DNA from: an uncultured bacterium
GTDB taxonomy: Bacteria > Cyanobacteriota > Vampirovibrionia > Gastranaerophilales > Gastranaerophilaceae
NCBI GenBank assembly: GCA_902462155.1
Contig: CABQAQ010000003.1
Location: 124,001 to 188,000, forward strand
Length of the DNA: 64,000 nt
Direction of reading: 5' to 3'
The notes under the pieces were generated by a model that ran no database searches, had not been told where the DNA came from, and saw only the letters and a program-made list of their open reading frames with translations. Both the position numbers and the translations under genes were made by a program. Of this stretch, positions 43,479-52,440 are shown in pieces (the stretch's first letter is position 1; every line of letters starts with the position of its first letter).

Positions 43479-43754
43479 ATGATACTAGAATACAAAGTTA
43501 AGGAATCAAAAGTCCAAGCAGCTTGGCTAAAGACATTATATGATTTAATAGAAGAATTAAATTGTAAATGTAAAACTTATTTAGAAGAGAACTATAATCG
43601 TTCATATAGACATTTTGAAAGGACTCGGATTATAGAGATATATGGTTCTGATACTATGCTAAGTTGGATGAAGTTAAGGATGGAACGTTATAGTCATTTT
43701 GTGACTTCATTAAATGATAAACCGGAAATCAGTGCCTCTTTGCTAGATGAATAA
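43479..43754 (+). CDS. Small protein of 91 aa, unrecognised, under a sigma28-type promoter
   Basis: A highly charged, aromatic, helical protein (AWLKTLYDLIEELNCKCK, RSYRHFERTRIIEIYGSD). A purine tract (AAAAGGGGATG) lies about 14 bases before the ATG. The composition and a promoter of the flagellar type suggest a motility- or late-flagellar-linked role, which is inference. No signal peptide. No family recognised. Confidence 0.68.
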   Translation: MILEYKVKESKVQAAWLKTLYDLIEELNCKCKTYLEENYNRSYRHFERTRIIEIYGSDTMLSWMKLRMERYSHFVTSLNDKPEISASLLDE

Positions 43755-43936
43755 AAATATTACTACTTAAAAAAGTATGGACTTATTTAAACAGTTGACT
43801 GGTAATAGATATCTTTTATTCTCATTATTTCTTAATAGATAAGTTATTTTCTTATTTAGAATAGAATTTAAATTATAATAAAAGTATCAAGAAGATAAAA
43901 CATCTAAATAAAAAGCAAGGAGCAAAAAAGAGTTTT

Positions 43937-45193
43937 ATGATTAATTCATTAATAAACTATGTAAGTTCATATTTTGTAAGTGGAAATAAACCTACAAAAG
44001 AAAAGCCGTTAGTAAAAATTTTCAGTGATTTTGATGGCACTTTTGTAACTGATTATAACAGCAAAAGTTATTTATCACACTTAGATCATTTAGAGAAATT
44101 TAAAGCAAAATCAGGTGAGTCTATAAATTTAATGATAACAACAGCCAGACCGGAAAGTAATATAGATGAGCTTTTATATTCTGTAAATGATTTATCTATA
44201 ATAGACCAAGTAACAACTTTTAATGGTGGATTTACTTATGCTACGGATTTTGATAAAGAAACTTTGTATTTTGACTCTAAAGAGTTAAATAAGAAAGAAG
44301 ATCTTATTAGAGAAAGTTCTAATTGGGAAGATGAAGTAGCTTTAGATCTTATTAAAGATATAATGCAAGAGTATAGTCCAAAGGGAGGTAATTTTGCTTT
44401 TGATAAAAGAAGCAATCGAATTATATTAAGTTTTAGAAATCAACAAGATAGAAATAAAATGGCAAAGTTAATTCAACAAAAATTTGACAATGCCGGTATA
44501 AATATAAAGTTAAGTTTTAATAAATTATATGATGCACAAAGTATTTATAAAAAATATATAGCATATTATAATCCAAATTATAATATAGAGGATTATAATA
44601 AGTTATTTATAATGCCAGTTAATATTGAAGATAATTATGATCCGGAAGAGATGGATTATAGGTATACACTACAGGTAATACCTGATATATGTGATTTTAT
44701 GTCAAATAAACATTTAGCAGTTTTAGCCCAAGTTGAGCAAGCAAAAAAAGATGGAACATTTGTTATAGCAATGGGAAACGATTATAATGATAGTAAGATG
44801 TTGAATATATTTACATATATTCTTCCAGCTGGTATAGAAGTGCCAACAAGAATAGAGGATGCTTGGAAAGTATTATATTCAGATAGTAGTTTTGTCCAAA
44901 AGATTAAAGATTTGCCATTAAAACTTATATTAATAGGAGATGATTTAAAAAGAAGCAGCCCCGAAGAATATAAAATGTTTGAACAATTATCATATAAATT
45001 TCCGGATAAATTGCAAATGGTGCCATATTACTCTAATATCAAACACGATTATATTACGGATACTTTTGCATTTTCAATATTAAATTATGCAAAAGACAAT
45101 TCAGAATTTAATGAAAAATTACAAGATTCAAAAGCGGTATCTTTTTATGAGCATTTAAAATCTATTCAAAATACAGCTTCAGATCTTTTATAA
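43937..45193 (+). CDS. HAD-superfamily (Cof-type) hydrolase, paralogue A
   Basis: It has 418 aa. Catalytic Asp31 and Asp33 lie in FSDFDGTF, motif II is the TTARPE threonine, the cap region begins at TTFNGGF, a lysine-bearing SNKHLAV follows, and the metal-binding motif is GNDYND (about 275). The architecture is like sugar-phosphatases of the IIB class, but the cap and the 110-residue C-terminal extension are unusual. It shares these with the protein at 60882-62297. Substrate unknown. Confidence 0.82.
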   Translation: MINSLINYVSSYFVSGNKPTKEKPLVKIFSDFDGTFVTDYNSKSYLSHLDHLEKFKAKSGESINLMITTARPESNIDELLYSVNDLSIIDQVTTFNGGFTYATDFDKETLYFDSKELNKKEDLIRESSNWEDEVALDLIKDIMQEYSPKGGNFAFDKRSNRIILSFRNQQDRNKMAKLIQQKFDNAGINIKLSFNKLYDAQSIYKKYIAYYNPNYNIEDYNKLFIMPVNIEDNYDPEEMDYRYTLQVIPDICDFMSNKHLAVLAQVEQAKKDGTFVIAMGNDYNDSKMLNIFTYILPAGIEVPTRIEDAWKVLYSDSSFVQKIKDLPLKLILIGDDLKRSSPEEYKMFEQLSYKFPDKLQMVPYYSNIKHDYITDTFAFSILNYAKDNSEFNEKLQDSKAVSFYEHLKSIQNTASDLL

Positions 45194-45213
45194 AATAAGA
45201 TAAATTTAATAAA

Positions 45214-45912
45214 TTAATATTCCCAGTAGATATTTTTTTTAATAATTTTAGCAGGATTACCGGCAATAATAATATTTTTTTCTTGAAATTCTTTATTAAC
45301 AAGACTATTAGCAGCAACAATAGAGCCTGAAGGAATAATAGAATTTTTTAATATCATAGAGCTATCTCCAACCCAGACATGATTGCCAATAGAAACAGGA
45401 TGCAAAACCCAGTTAAGTATCTCGTGAGAATTAAGATCTTTAACAATATGTCCATCTCCGGCATATATAGAGATATTTCTGGAGAATAAACAATTATCCC
45501 CAATATTTAGAGAGGCAAATCCACCAAGTTGAAAGTTGCCATTGTAAACAGATTTAAAATTTTTGCCTATAATACATTTTGCACCCAAAGAGATATTTAT
45601 GTAATGTTTATAAATATGAGAATTTTCTTTAATAGAGATTAAATTATTATCGCCATTAACACAAAAAACAACGTTTTTAAATTTAAAAGGTTCTTCTATC
45701 TCAATGATATTATTTTTAGCATTAACAAAAATAATATGAAGTCCTTTAATTTGACCATTTGTTTTAACTAATTTTCGTATTTTTTTGCCATTGATATTTT
45801 TAATAATAAAAACATTATTATTATTTTTATAGAGATAAAATTCTTTTAATTTTTTAATAAAAGAATCAATAGGGATAAAATATTTAAAGAGATTAACGAA
45901 TAAAGAAAACAT
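45214..45912 (-). CDS. Hexapeptide-repeat acetyltransferase
   Basis: It has 232 aa. The second half has left-handed beta-helix hexapeptide turns (IIGKNF, LNIGDNCLFS, VSIGNHVWVGDSSMI, IPSGSIVAANSLV) ending IIAGNPAKIIKK, as in capsule and LPS O-acetyltransferases of the WbbJ/LacA type. The frame is open through the tRNA-Pro gene, but the sensible start is the ATG at 45912, 15 bases after the encoded CCA. There is no Shine-Dalgarno. It probably depends on the tRNA promoter. Confidence 0.88.
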   Translation of the reverse strand: MFSLFVNLFKYFIPIDSFIKKLKEFYLYKNNNNVFIIKNINGKKIRKLVKTNGQIKGLHIIFVNAKNNIIEIEEPFKFKNVVFCVNGDNNLISIKENSHIYKHYINISLGAKCIIGKNFKSVYNGNFQLGGFASLNIGDNCLFSRNISIYAGDGHIVKDLNSHEILNWVLHPVSIGNHVWVGDSSMILKNSIIPSGSIVAANSLVNKEFQEKNIIIAGNPAKIIKKNIYWEY

Positions 45913-45926
45913 ACTAAAAATAAAAA

Positions 45927-46003
45927 TGGTCGGGATGACACGATTTGAACGTGCGGCCCCCTCGTCCCAAGCGAGGTGCGCTACCAAGCTGCGCCACATC
46001 CCG
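45927..46003 (-). tRNA. tRNA-Pro (anticodon UGG) with encoded CCA
   Basis: The acceptor is CGGGATG/CATCCCG, the D arm GCGCAGCTTGGTAGCGC, the anticodon loop CTTGGGA (UGG), and the T arm carries GTTCAAATC. Discriminator A and CCA are encoded at 45930-45927. The acetyltransferase gene begins directly after it. Confidence 0.96.
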
Positions 46004-46013
46004 ATTTAATATT

Positions 46014-46042
46014 ATTTTATCAATAACATAATATTAAGTCAA
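46014..46042 (-). promoter_or_regulatory. tRNA-Pro promoter
   Basis: On the minus strand, TTGACT (46042-46037), 17 nt, TAAAAT (46019-46014), then ten bases to the tRNA. This near-consensus promoter lies in the accC-tRNA gap, so the tRNA is not reliant on the accC transcript. Confidence 0.7.
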
Positions 46043-46050
46043 TAGATTAA

Positions 46051-47424
46051 TTAAATATTTATTAATTCTTTTTTAATAGGATTTTGATCAGACATATATT
46101 CAGAGATAAACCCTGTATTAAAATCGCCATTGATAAAAATAGGATGATTAAGTATCATTTTATGATAAGGTATAGTTGTTTTAATGCCGGTAATTATAAA
46201 TTCATCAAGTGCTCTTAGCATACGTTTGCGAGCATCTTCTCGATCTTTTCCCCAGCATATAAGTTTACCAATCATAGAATCGTAATAAGGAGGAATAGCA
46301 TATCCCGGATAAGAATGAGAATCAACTCTAACCCCAAAACCACCCGGAACAATATATCCTTCAATTTTTCCAGGGTTAGGCATAAAATTCTTTTCCCAGT
46401 CTTCTGCATTTATTCTGCATTCAATAGCGTGGCCATTAAGATTAATATCATTTTGAGTAAATGATAATTTCTCGCCAGAAGCAACAAGTATTTGTTCTTT
46501 AACAAGATCAACACCGCTTATCATTTCGGAAACACAATGTTCAACTTGAATTCTTGTATTCATTTCCATAAAATACCAATTACCGTCATTATCAAGGAGA
46601 AACTCTATTGTGCCTGCTCCTTCATAATTGATTGATTTTGCGGCTCTAATAGCTGCTTGACCCATTTCATATCTTGTTTTTTCGTTTATAGCGCAGGAAG
46701 GTGATTCTTCTATAAGTTTTTGGTGTCTTCTTTGAATTGAGCAATCACGTTCTCCTAAGTGAACAACATTACCATAACTGTCGGCTATTATTTGTACTTC
46801 GATATGTCTTGGATTAATAATATATTTTTCAATATAAACATTTGGATTACCAAAGGCATTTTTAGCTTCAATTTGACAAAGATTAATAGCTTCTTGAAGT
46901 TCATCATCATTATTGGCTATTCTCATACCTTTACCGCCACCACCGGCTGTAGCTTTTACTATTACTGGGTATTTAACTTTATTTGCAAAAATCAAAGCTT
47001 GATCAATATCATCAACAAGACCTGTACCCGGAGTAACAGGTACATTATTTTTAATCATAGTTTCTCTAGCTTGAGATTTATCTCCCATAGCTCTCATAGC
47101 TTCAGCTGATGGGCCAATGAATTTTATATTATGATCTGTACAAATATCTACAAAATCAGCTCGTTCAGATAAAAATCCATAACCGGGGTGTATAGCATCT
47201 GCATTGCTTATTAATGCTGTAGAAATAAGGGATGGAATATTTAAATAGCTTTTTGCACTTTGATTTGGTCCGATACAATAGGCTTCATCAGCTAAAGTAA
47301 CGTGTAAAGATTCGCTATCACCTTGTGAATATACAGCTACAGTTTTTATACCAAGTTCTTTACAAGCTCGTATAATTCTTAGAGCGATTTCGCCTCTATT
47401 TGCTATTAAGACCTTTTTTATCAT
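46051..47424 (-). CDS. accC: Acetyl-CoA carboxylase, biotin carboxylase subunit
   Basis: It carboxylates biotin on AccB in the first step of fatty-acid synthesis. N-terminal [14 protein letters not shown], the ATP-grasp glycine loop [30 protein letters not shown] and [12 protein letters not shown] motifs are all present. Its 457 aa are standard. A GGATGGG tract precedes the ATG. It is the third gene of efp-accB-accC. Confidence 0.98.
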   Translation of the reverse strand: MIKKVLIANRGEIALRIIRACKELGIKTVAVYSQGDSESLHVTLADEAYCIGPNQSAKSYLNIPSLISTALISNADAIHPGYGFLSERADFVDICTDHNIKFIGPSAEAMRAMGDKSQARETMIKNNVPVTPGTGLVDDIDQALIFANKVKYPVIVKATAGGGGKGMRIANNDDELQEAINLCQIEAKNAFGNPNVYIEKYIINPRHIEVQIIADSYGNVVHLGERDCSIQRRHQKLIEESPSCAINEKTRYEMGQAAIRAAKSINYEGAGTIEFLLDNDGNWYFMEMNTRIQVEHCVSEMISGVDLVKEQILVASGEKLSFTQNDINLNGHAIECRINAEDWEKNFMPNPGKIEGYIVPGGFGVRVDSHSYPGYAIPPYYDSMIGKLICWGKDREDARKRMLRALDEFIITGIKTTIPYHKMILNHPIFINGDFNTGFISEYMSDQNPIKKELINI

Positions 47425-47453
47425 TTTCCCATCCTTAAATATTATATATTATA

Positions 47454-47939
47454 TTATTCCACATACATTAGAATTTGGCCATATTCTACACTTTGTCCGT
47501 CGTGTACGCAAATTTTAGTAACTCTACCTGAAATTTCAGATTCTATTTCGTTCATAGTTTTCATAGCTTCAATAATACATACGACTTGTCCAGAAGCTAT
47601 CATATCGCCTATATTTACAAACGCAGGACTATCGGGACTGGCAGCTTTGTAAAAAGTTCCAACCATAGGTGAAGTAATTGGTCTTCCTTTAGGTGCTTCT
47701 TCTGTTTTTGGTTCAGCAGAAGTATCTATATTCGTTGAAGAGGTTCCTTTTTCTAACACCGGCATTTGTGCATTTTGTAATACTTGTGGCTGTAGTGGTA
47801 TTGAGTTATTTACTGTTACAATTTCTTTTTCTTTTTTGAGAATAATAGATCTTTCATTATCTTCTAGAATTAATTCAGTAACTTTGCTATCAGACACAAG
47901 ATTTACTAATTTTTCTATATAATCAAGTTCAAATTTCAT
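47454..47939 (-). CDS. accB: Biotin carboxyl carrier protein
   Basis: It carries biotin between the carboxylase and the transferase. A helical N terminus (1-45) and a Pro/Ala/Thr linker are followed by the lipoyl-type domain with SPMVGTFY and the biotinylated lysine in EAMKTMNEI, about 35 residues from the end. Its 161 aa are typical. It lies between efp and accC on the minus strand. Confidence 0.97.
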   Translation of the reverse strand: MKFELDYIEKLVNLVSDSKVTELILEDNERSIILKKEKEIVTVNNSIPLQPQVLQNAQMPVLEKGTSSTNIDTSAEPKTEEAPKGRPITSPMVGTFYKAASPDSPAFVNIGDMIASGQVVCIIEAMKTMNEIESEISGRVTKICVHDGQSVEYGQILMYVE

Positions 47940-47954
47940 AATTAATCAAATTCC

Positions 47955-48512
47955 TTAAACTCTATCTAAATACTCGTGAGTACGTGTATCAACTCGAATT
48001 TTATCTCCAATAGAAATAAAGAACGGTACATTAATAACAGCACCTGTTTCTAATGTAGCAGGTTTAGTACCACCTTGAGATGTATTTCCTTTTTCAGCAG
48101 GTGGACAATCAGCGACTTCTAATACTACGTGATTTGGAATATCTACACCTATAATTTTATTATCGTGTAATAATACAGAAACTTCCATATTTTCTTTTAA
48201 ATATTTTATAGCATCACCTATTTGGGCTTCTGCGATAGCTAATTGTTCATAAGACTCATTGTCCATCATAATATAATCACTACCTTCTTTATAAAGGTAT
48301 TGCATAATTCTTCTATCGAGCATAGCTTTTGCTACTTTTTCACCGGCTCTAAATGTTTTTTCTATAACTTGTCCTGTTTCTACATTCTTTAATTTTGATC
48401 TTACAAATGCAGCACCTTTCCCAGGTTTTACGTGTAAAAATTCTACAACGGACCATAAATTATTGTCTATTTGAAGAGTTAATCCTGTTTTTAAATCATT
48501 TACAGATATCAT
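47955..48512 (-). CDS. efp: Translation elongation factor P
   Basis: It relieves ribosome stalling at proline runs. It has 185 aa in three beta domains, with the loop HVKPGKGAAF presenting Lys32, the residue modified in some bacteria. I start at MISVNDLKTG because GAGGT lies seven bases ahead. The frame is open further, but only into non-conserved hydrophobic sequence. It leads efp-accB-accC, an order common in Cyanobacteria and Firmicutes. No EpmA-type or arginine-rhamnosyl modification gene is seen nearby. Confidence 0.97.
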   Translation of the reverse strand: MISVNDLKTGLTLQIDNNLWSVVEFLHVKPGKGAAFVRSKLKNVETGQVIEKTFRAGEKVAKAMLDRRIMQYLYKEGSDYIMMDNESYEQLAIAEAQIGDAIKYLKENMEVSVLLHDNKIIGVDIPNHVVLEVADCPPAEKGNTSQGGTKPATLETGAVINVPFFISIGDKIRVDTRTHEYLDRV

Positions 48513-48714
48513 TATTGACCTCACTTTATACTTAACCTTGAAAATAATATCATAAACAAGTAATATTTTTATATATTTTGAACAAAAATTATACGAAATA
48601 TTAAGAAAAAGAGATAAAGAGAATAAAAAATTCAATTTTATAAATGATTTGTATAAATAAAAAAGAAGTATAATAAAAATAAAAAATAATAAAAGAATTA
48701 AGATGGAATTATAG

Positions 48715-49479
48715 ATGGATATAAGTTCAGCGATAGGAGTAGTATTTGGAGTAACGTGCATACTGATAGGCCAGGCATTAGAAGGTGGAAATATTGGTCA
48801 ATTATTGCAGATAACAGCAGCATTTATAGTATTTGGAGGTACAGCTGGTGCGGTTATATTAAGTTTTCCGATTTCTGCTTTAAAAGATGCTATACAGCTT
48901 ATTGGCTTTGTCTTTGCATCTGAAAAGAATAATTTTGAAGATTTAATATCAGAAATAATTCAGTTGGCGCAGAAAGCAAGGAAAGAGGGTATTATATCCT
49001 TAGAGCAGGATTCTAAAAATGCATCTGATTCTCTTTTGCAACTAGGTTTATCGGCAGTAGCAGATGGTGCTGATCCACAGATTGTAAAAGATATGCTTGA
49101 AAATCAGGTTGGTCAACTGGAAGCAAAATACGCAGCAGCAGCAAAAGTTTGGGAATCAGCCGGTGGATTTGCTCCTACAGTCGGTATTATCGGGGCTGTT
49201 CTTGGGCTTATTCAGGTAATGAACCACTTATCAGAACCTGAAAAATTAGGACCGGGTATTGCGGTTGCTTTCGTTGCTACTATTTATGGAGTTGGTGGGG
49301 CAAATCTGTTTTTTATTCCATTCTCTACAAAAATTAAATGTAAACTTCAACCTGTTTTGCTTATGAAGCAAATTATTATTGATGGTATTTTATCTATTCA
49401 AGCTGGTGAAAGTCCTGCTTTGATTGAGCGAAAACTTAATTCTTATATTCTCGACAGTCATTTAAAGGATAAGGGATAA
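48715..49479 (+). CDS. motA: Flagellar motor stator protein MotA
   Basis: It has 254 aa and four membrane helices. Helix 3-4 motifs are PTVGIIGAVLGLIQVM and GPGIAVAFVATIYGVG, and the cytoplasmic loop between helices 2 and 3 is charged (RKEGIISLEQDSKNASDSLLQLGL). It pairs with motB. TATAAT at 48669-48674 and AAGATGGA ahead of the ATG suggest an ordinary leadered transcript. No sigma28 box is seen here. It is divergent from efp. Confidence 0.95.
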   Translation: MDISSAIGVVFGVTCILIGQALEGGNIGQLLQITAAFIVFGGTAGAVILSFPISALKDAIQLIGFVFASEKNNFEDLISEIIQLAQKARKEGIISLEQDSKNASDSLLQLGLSAVADGADPQIVKDMLENQVGQLEAKYAAAAKVWESAGGFAPTVGIIGAVLGLIQVMNHLSEPEKLGPGIAVAFVATIYGVGGANLFFIPFSTKIKCKLQPVLLMKQIIIDGILSIQAGESPALIERKLNSYILDSHLKDKG

Positions 49480-49505
49480 TTAATCTAGAGTTTTATTAAT
49501 TAATT

Positions 49506-50540
49506 ATGGCAAGAAAGAAAAAACAAGAAGAACACGAAAATTTAGAAAGATGGCTAGTATCATATGCAGATTTTATGACATTATTATTTGCCACATTTGT
49601 TGTTCTTTATGCTTTAGCTCAAATTGATGTATCATCATTTTCTAAAATGGAGGATTCTATAAAAAAAGCGTTTGATTCTTCTACGATATTAGCAGGCAAT
49701 CCGAGTATTATGGAAGATGTAGGGAAAAATGTTATTGGTGAAGGGGCAAATGATTCTGTTGCCGAGTCACTTTTAATGGAGTATCTAAGTCAAAAATATG
49801 AAGAGGAATCTTTTGAACAGATTAAACAGTCAATTGATCAGATGAAAAAAAATAAAGAGCTTGCAGATGTAGATGTAGCGATTGATGAAAGAGGTCTTGT
49901 TGTTACATTAAAAGATAATAATCTTATTTTTGAGCCGGGTAGTGCAAAATTAACTGAATCAGCTAAGGCGAAATTGGATAAAATCACAGCATTAATTGGT
50001 AAAAAATTTATGATGCATCAGATAAAAATAGAGGGGCATACAGATAGTACACCAATTAATAGTGTAATTTATCCGTCTAACTGGGAGTTATCTGCTGCAA
50101 GAGCCTGTACTATTGTACGTTTTATGGTAGATAAATATAAATTTTTGCCGCAATTATTTTCTGCTATAGGATTTTCTGATACAAGACCTATAGATAAAGA
50201 AAAAACTCAAGAAGCTTTTAAAAAGAATAGAAGAATAGAAATAGTTGTAGTAAAAAATAGGCATAAAACAAAAGATAAGTTTGTAAATCCAATTTTAAGT
50301 ATGGATAAGAATACACAAAATAGTATAAGGCAACAGCAACTGGAAGCAGTTAATAGAATATTATCAGTAGATTATGTTAATAATGCCGAAAGTAGCAAGA
50401 GTAAACCTAAAATAAGATTTGAAGGTAATATAAACGTTGACCAAAGTAATTTAAAATTAGATGAAAATTTATATAAAAAAGAATCAGATCGTCTTGAAAA
50501 TAAAGATATTTTGGAGGTAGAATTAAAAAGTCGTAATTAA
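49506..50540 (+). CDS. motB: Flagellar motor stator protein MotB
   Basis: It has 344 aa. The single membrane helix carries the proton-binding Asp22 (YADFMTLLFATF). An OmpA-type peptidoglycan-binding domain lies at about 140-255 (IEGHTDSTPI, NWELSAARA, RRIEIVV). A polar C-terminal tail of about 85 residues extends beyond the usual end. It lies 26 bases after motA. Confidence 0.95.
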   Translation: MARKKKQEEHENLERWLVSYADFMTLLFATFVVLYALAQIDVSSFSKMEDSIKKAFDSSTILAGNPSIMEDVGKNVIGEGANDSVAESLLMEYLSQKYEEESFEQIKQSIDQMKKNKELADVDVAIDERGLVVTLKDNNLIFEPGSAKLTESAKAKLDKITALIGKKFMMHQIKIEGHTDSTPINSVIYPSNWELSAARACTIVRFMVDKYKFLPQLFSAIGFSDTRPIDKEKTQEAFKKNRRIEIVVVKNRHKTKDKFVNPILSMDKNTQNSIRQQQLEAVNRILSVDYVNNAESSKSKPKIRFEGNINVDQSNLKLDENLYKKESDRLENKDILEVELKSRN

Positions 50541-50611
50541 TATTTTAGTAGAATTATTAATAATGTTAAATAATTTTATAAACGAAAAAATATTTATGAT
50601 AAAATAAAAGA

Positions 50612-51877
50612 ATGTTTTTAGATAAAGTAAAAATAAGAATAGAATCCGGTTCTGGAGGTAACGGTTTAGTTGCTTGGCGACGAGAGAAATTTGTAGACAA
50701 AGGTGGTCCTGCAGGTGGTGATGGCGGACGTGGTGCTGATGTTTATTTTATTGCGGATCCTGATTTATCTACACTTATGGATTTTAAGTATAAATCTATA
50801 TTCAAAGCTATGGATGGAGAGAATGGTCGAAATAAGAATCAGCACGGAAAGTGTGGTCGTGATCTTTATATAAAAGTTCCTTTAGGGACGGTTATAAAAG
50901 ATATTGATAATAATATAACTATAGCGGATTTAACTTTTGAAGGACAGAAAGTACTTGTAGCAGCCGGTGGACGTGGTGGTAGAGGTAATTCCAGATTTGT
51001 CAGTGCACAAAAAAGAGCACCTCAATTTTGTGAACCTGGTGAGCCTGGTATTACTCGAAATCTTGAACTTGAATTAAAGTTAATAGCCGATGTCGGATTG
51101 TTAGGTCTGCCGAATGCCGGTAAATCAACTTTTATTAGTGTGATTTCAAGTGCTAAACCTAAAATAGCAGACTATGCTTTTACTACTTTAAAGCCTAATT
51201 TAGGTGTGGTTAAAAAGCCTACAGGAGATGGTTTTGTTGTTGCTGATATCCCGGGGCTTATTGAGGGGGCATCTGATGGTGTCGGTCTTGGTCTTGAGTT
51301 TTTAAGGCATGTTGAAAGATGTAGGTTCCTAGTTCATATTATTGATTTGACTTTAGATAATCCCTTTGAAAATTATAAAATTATTAATAAAGAGTTGGAA
51401 AAACATAGTTCACGCTTAGCATCTTTATATCAAATTATTGCTTTAAATAAAATAGATGCTGTGGATCAAGAAAAAATTGATTCTATATTGGAGCAATTTA
51501 AGAACATAACTGATGATATCTTTTTAATATCTGCTGCTACTAAAAAAGGGATAAAGGAAATTTTAGATTTTATTACTCAGAAAGTTGATGAGATAGAAAA
51601 GCCGGAATTTGAAATTCAACTGGATGAAGATTTTGCAGCTTATGATAATGATGATAGTGATTACCAAGTATTTAAGCTTAATAAGAATACTTATTCTGTA
51701 GATGGAGGTAAAATAAGAAGATTATTAAGTGTAACAGATGCAAGAAATCTTGATCAGGTTTATCGTATTCAGAATATTTTAGATTCTATGAATGTATTTG
51801 ATGAACTGAAAAAACTTGGACTTAAAGAGGGTGACACTATTGTTGTTGGACATGTTGAGTTTGAGTATTATAGATAG
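50612..51877 (+). CDS. obgE: GTPase ObgE/CgtA
   Basis: This GTPase acts in 50S ribosome maturation and stress. It has the glycine-rich Obg fold (1-158: GPAGGDGGRGADV, AGGRGGRGNSRF), G1 GLPNAGKST, DIPGLIEG, NKID and a C-terminal OCT domain. Its 421 aa are normal. There is no Shine-Dalgarno; TAAAAT ends six bases before the ATG, so it is probably leaderless. It converges with smpB, with only seven bases between stops. Confidence 0.97.
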   Translation: MFLDKVKIRIESGSGGNGLVAWRREKFVDKGGPAGGDGGRGADVYFIADPDLSTLMDFKYKSIFKAMDGENGRNKNQHGKCGRDLYIKVPLGTVIKDIDNNITIADLTFEGQKVLVAAGGRGGRGNSRFVSAQKRAPQFCEPGEPGITRNLELELKLIADVGLLGLPNAGKSTFISVISSAKPKIADYAFTTLKPNLGVVKKPTGDGFVVADIPGLIEGASDGVGLGLEFLRHVERCRFLVHIIDLTLDNPFENYKIINKELEKHSSRLASLYQIIALNKIDAVDQEKIDSILEQFKNITDDIFLISAATKKGIKEILDFITQKVDEIEKPEFEIQLDEDFAAYDNDDSDYQVFKLNKNTYSVDGGKIRRLLSVTDARNLDQVYRIQNILDSMNVFDELKKLGLKEGDTIVVGHVEFEYYR

Positions 51878-51884
51878 ATAATAT

Positions 51885-52340
51885 TTATCTGTTTTTTGAT
51901 TTAATTATTCTTGCGATATCTCTATTTTGGTCTTTTTTGGCTATATCATTTCGTTTATCATACAGCTTTTTACCTTTACTTAATGCGATTTCTAATTTTG
52001 CAAATCCATTCATTAAAAAAAGTTCAAGAGGAATAATAGCATAATTTTCTTTTTTTATTTTTCCGAGTATTTTAAGTATTTCAGATTTTTTTAAAAGTAG
52101 TTTTCTTACACGAGTTTCTTGATGATTATACCTATTCCCTTGTTTGTATGGACTAATATGGCATTGGTACAAGAAAAGTTCATTGTTTTCAATTTTACAA
52201 AAGCTATCTTTTAGGTTAACAGCATTTTGTCGTATTGATTTAATTTCTGTACCTTGTAATACTATTCCTGCTGTATATTTATCAAAGATATGATATTCGT
52301 GGAATGCTTTTTTATTTACACTTATTACTTTTTTACCCAT
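51885..52340 (-). CDS. smpB: SsrA-binding protein SmpB
   Basis: It loads tmRNA on stalled ribosomes. AFHEYHIFDKYTAGIVLQGTEIKSIRQ and the C-terminal basic tail KKLYDKRNDIAKKDQNRDIAR are diagnostic; it has 151 aa. TATAAT lies seven bases before the ATG on the minus strand, with no Shine-Dalgarno. No ssrA gene was found in the window. Confidence 0.97.
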   Translation of the reverse strand: MGKKVISVNKKAFHEYHIFDKYTAGIVLQGTEIKSIRQNAVNLKDSFCKIENNELFLYQCHISPYKQGNRYNHQETRVRKLLLKKSEILKILGKIKKENYAIIPLELFLMNGFAKLEIALSKGKKLYDKRNDIAKKDQNRDIARIIKSKNR

Positions 52341-52347
52341 AAATTTT

Positions 52348-52353
52348 ATTATA
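52348..52353 (-). promoter_or_regulatory. smpB -10 box, leaderless arrangement
   Basis: TATAAT on the minus strand is followed by AAAATTT and the smpB ATG. The -35 is weak. Confidence 0.55.
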
Positions 52354-52403
52354 GCACTAAAAAGTAAAGAATAAAAGAAGAAGTAATATATTTTTTAATA
52401 ATC

Positions 52404-52433
52404 TTGACGTTAACTGTAGAAGTTTTATATAAT
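52404..52433 (+). promoter_or_regulatory. Promoter for a leaderless histidine-kinase mRNA
   Basis: TTGACG (52404-52409), 18 nt, TATAAT (52428-52433), seven bases, ATG at 52441. No Shine-Dalgarno. Confidence 0.7.
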
Positions 52434-52440
52434 AAAGTTT

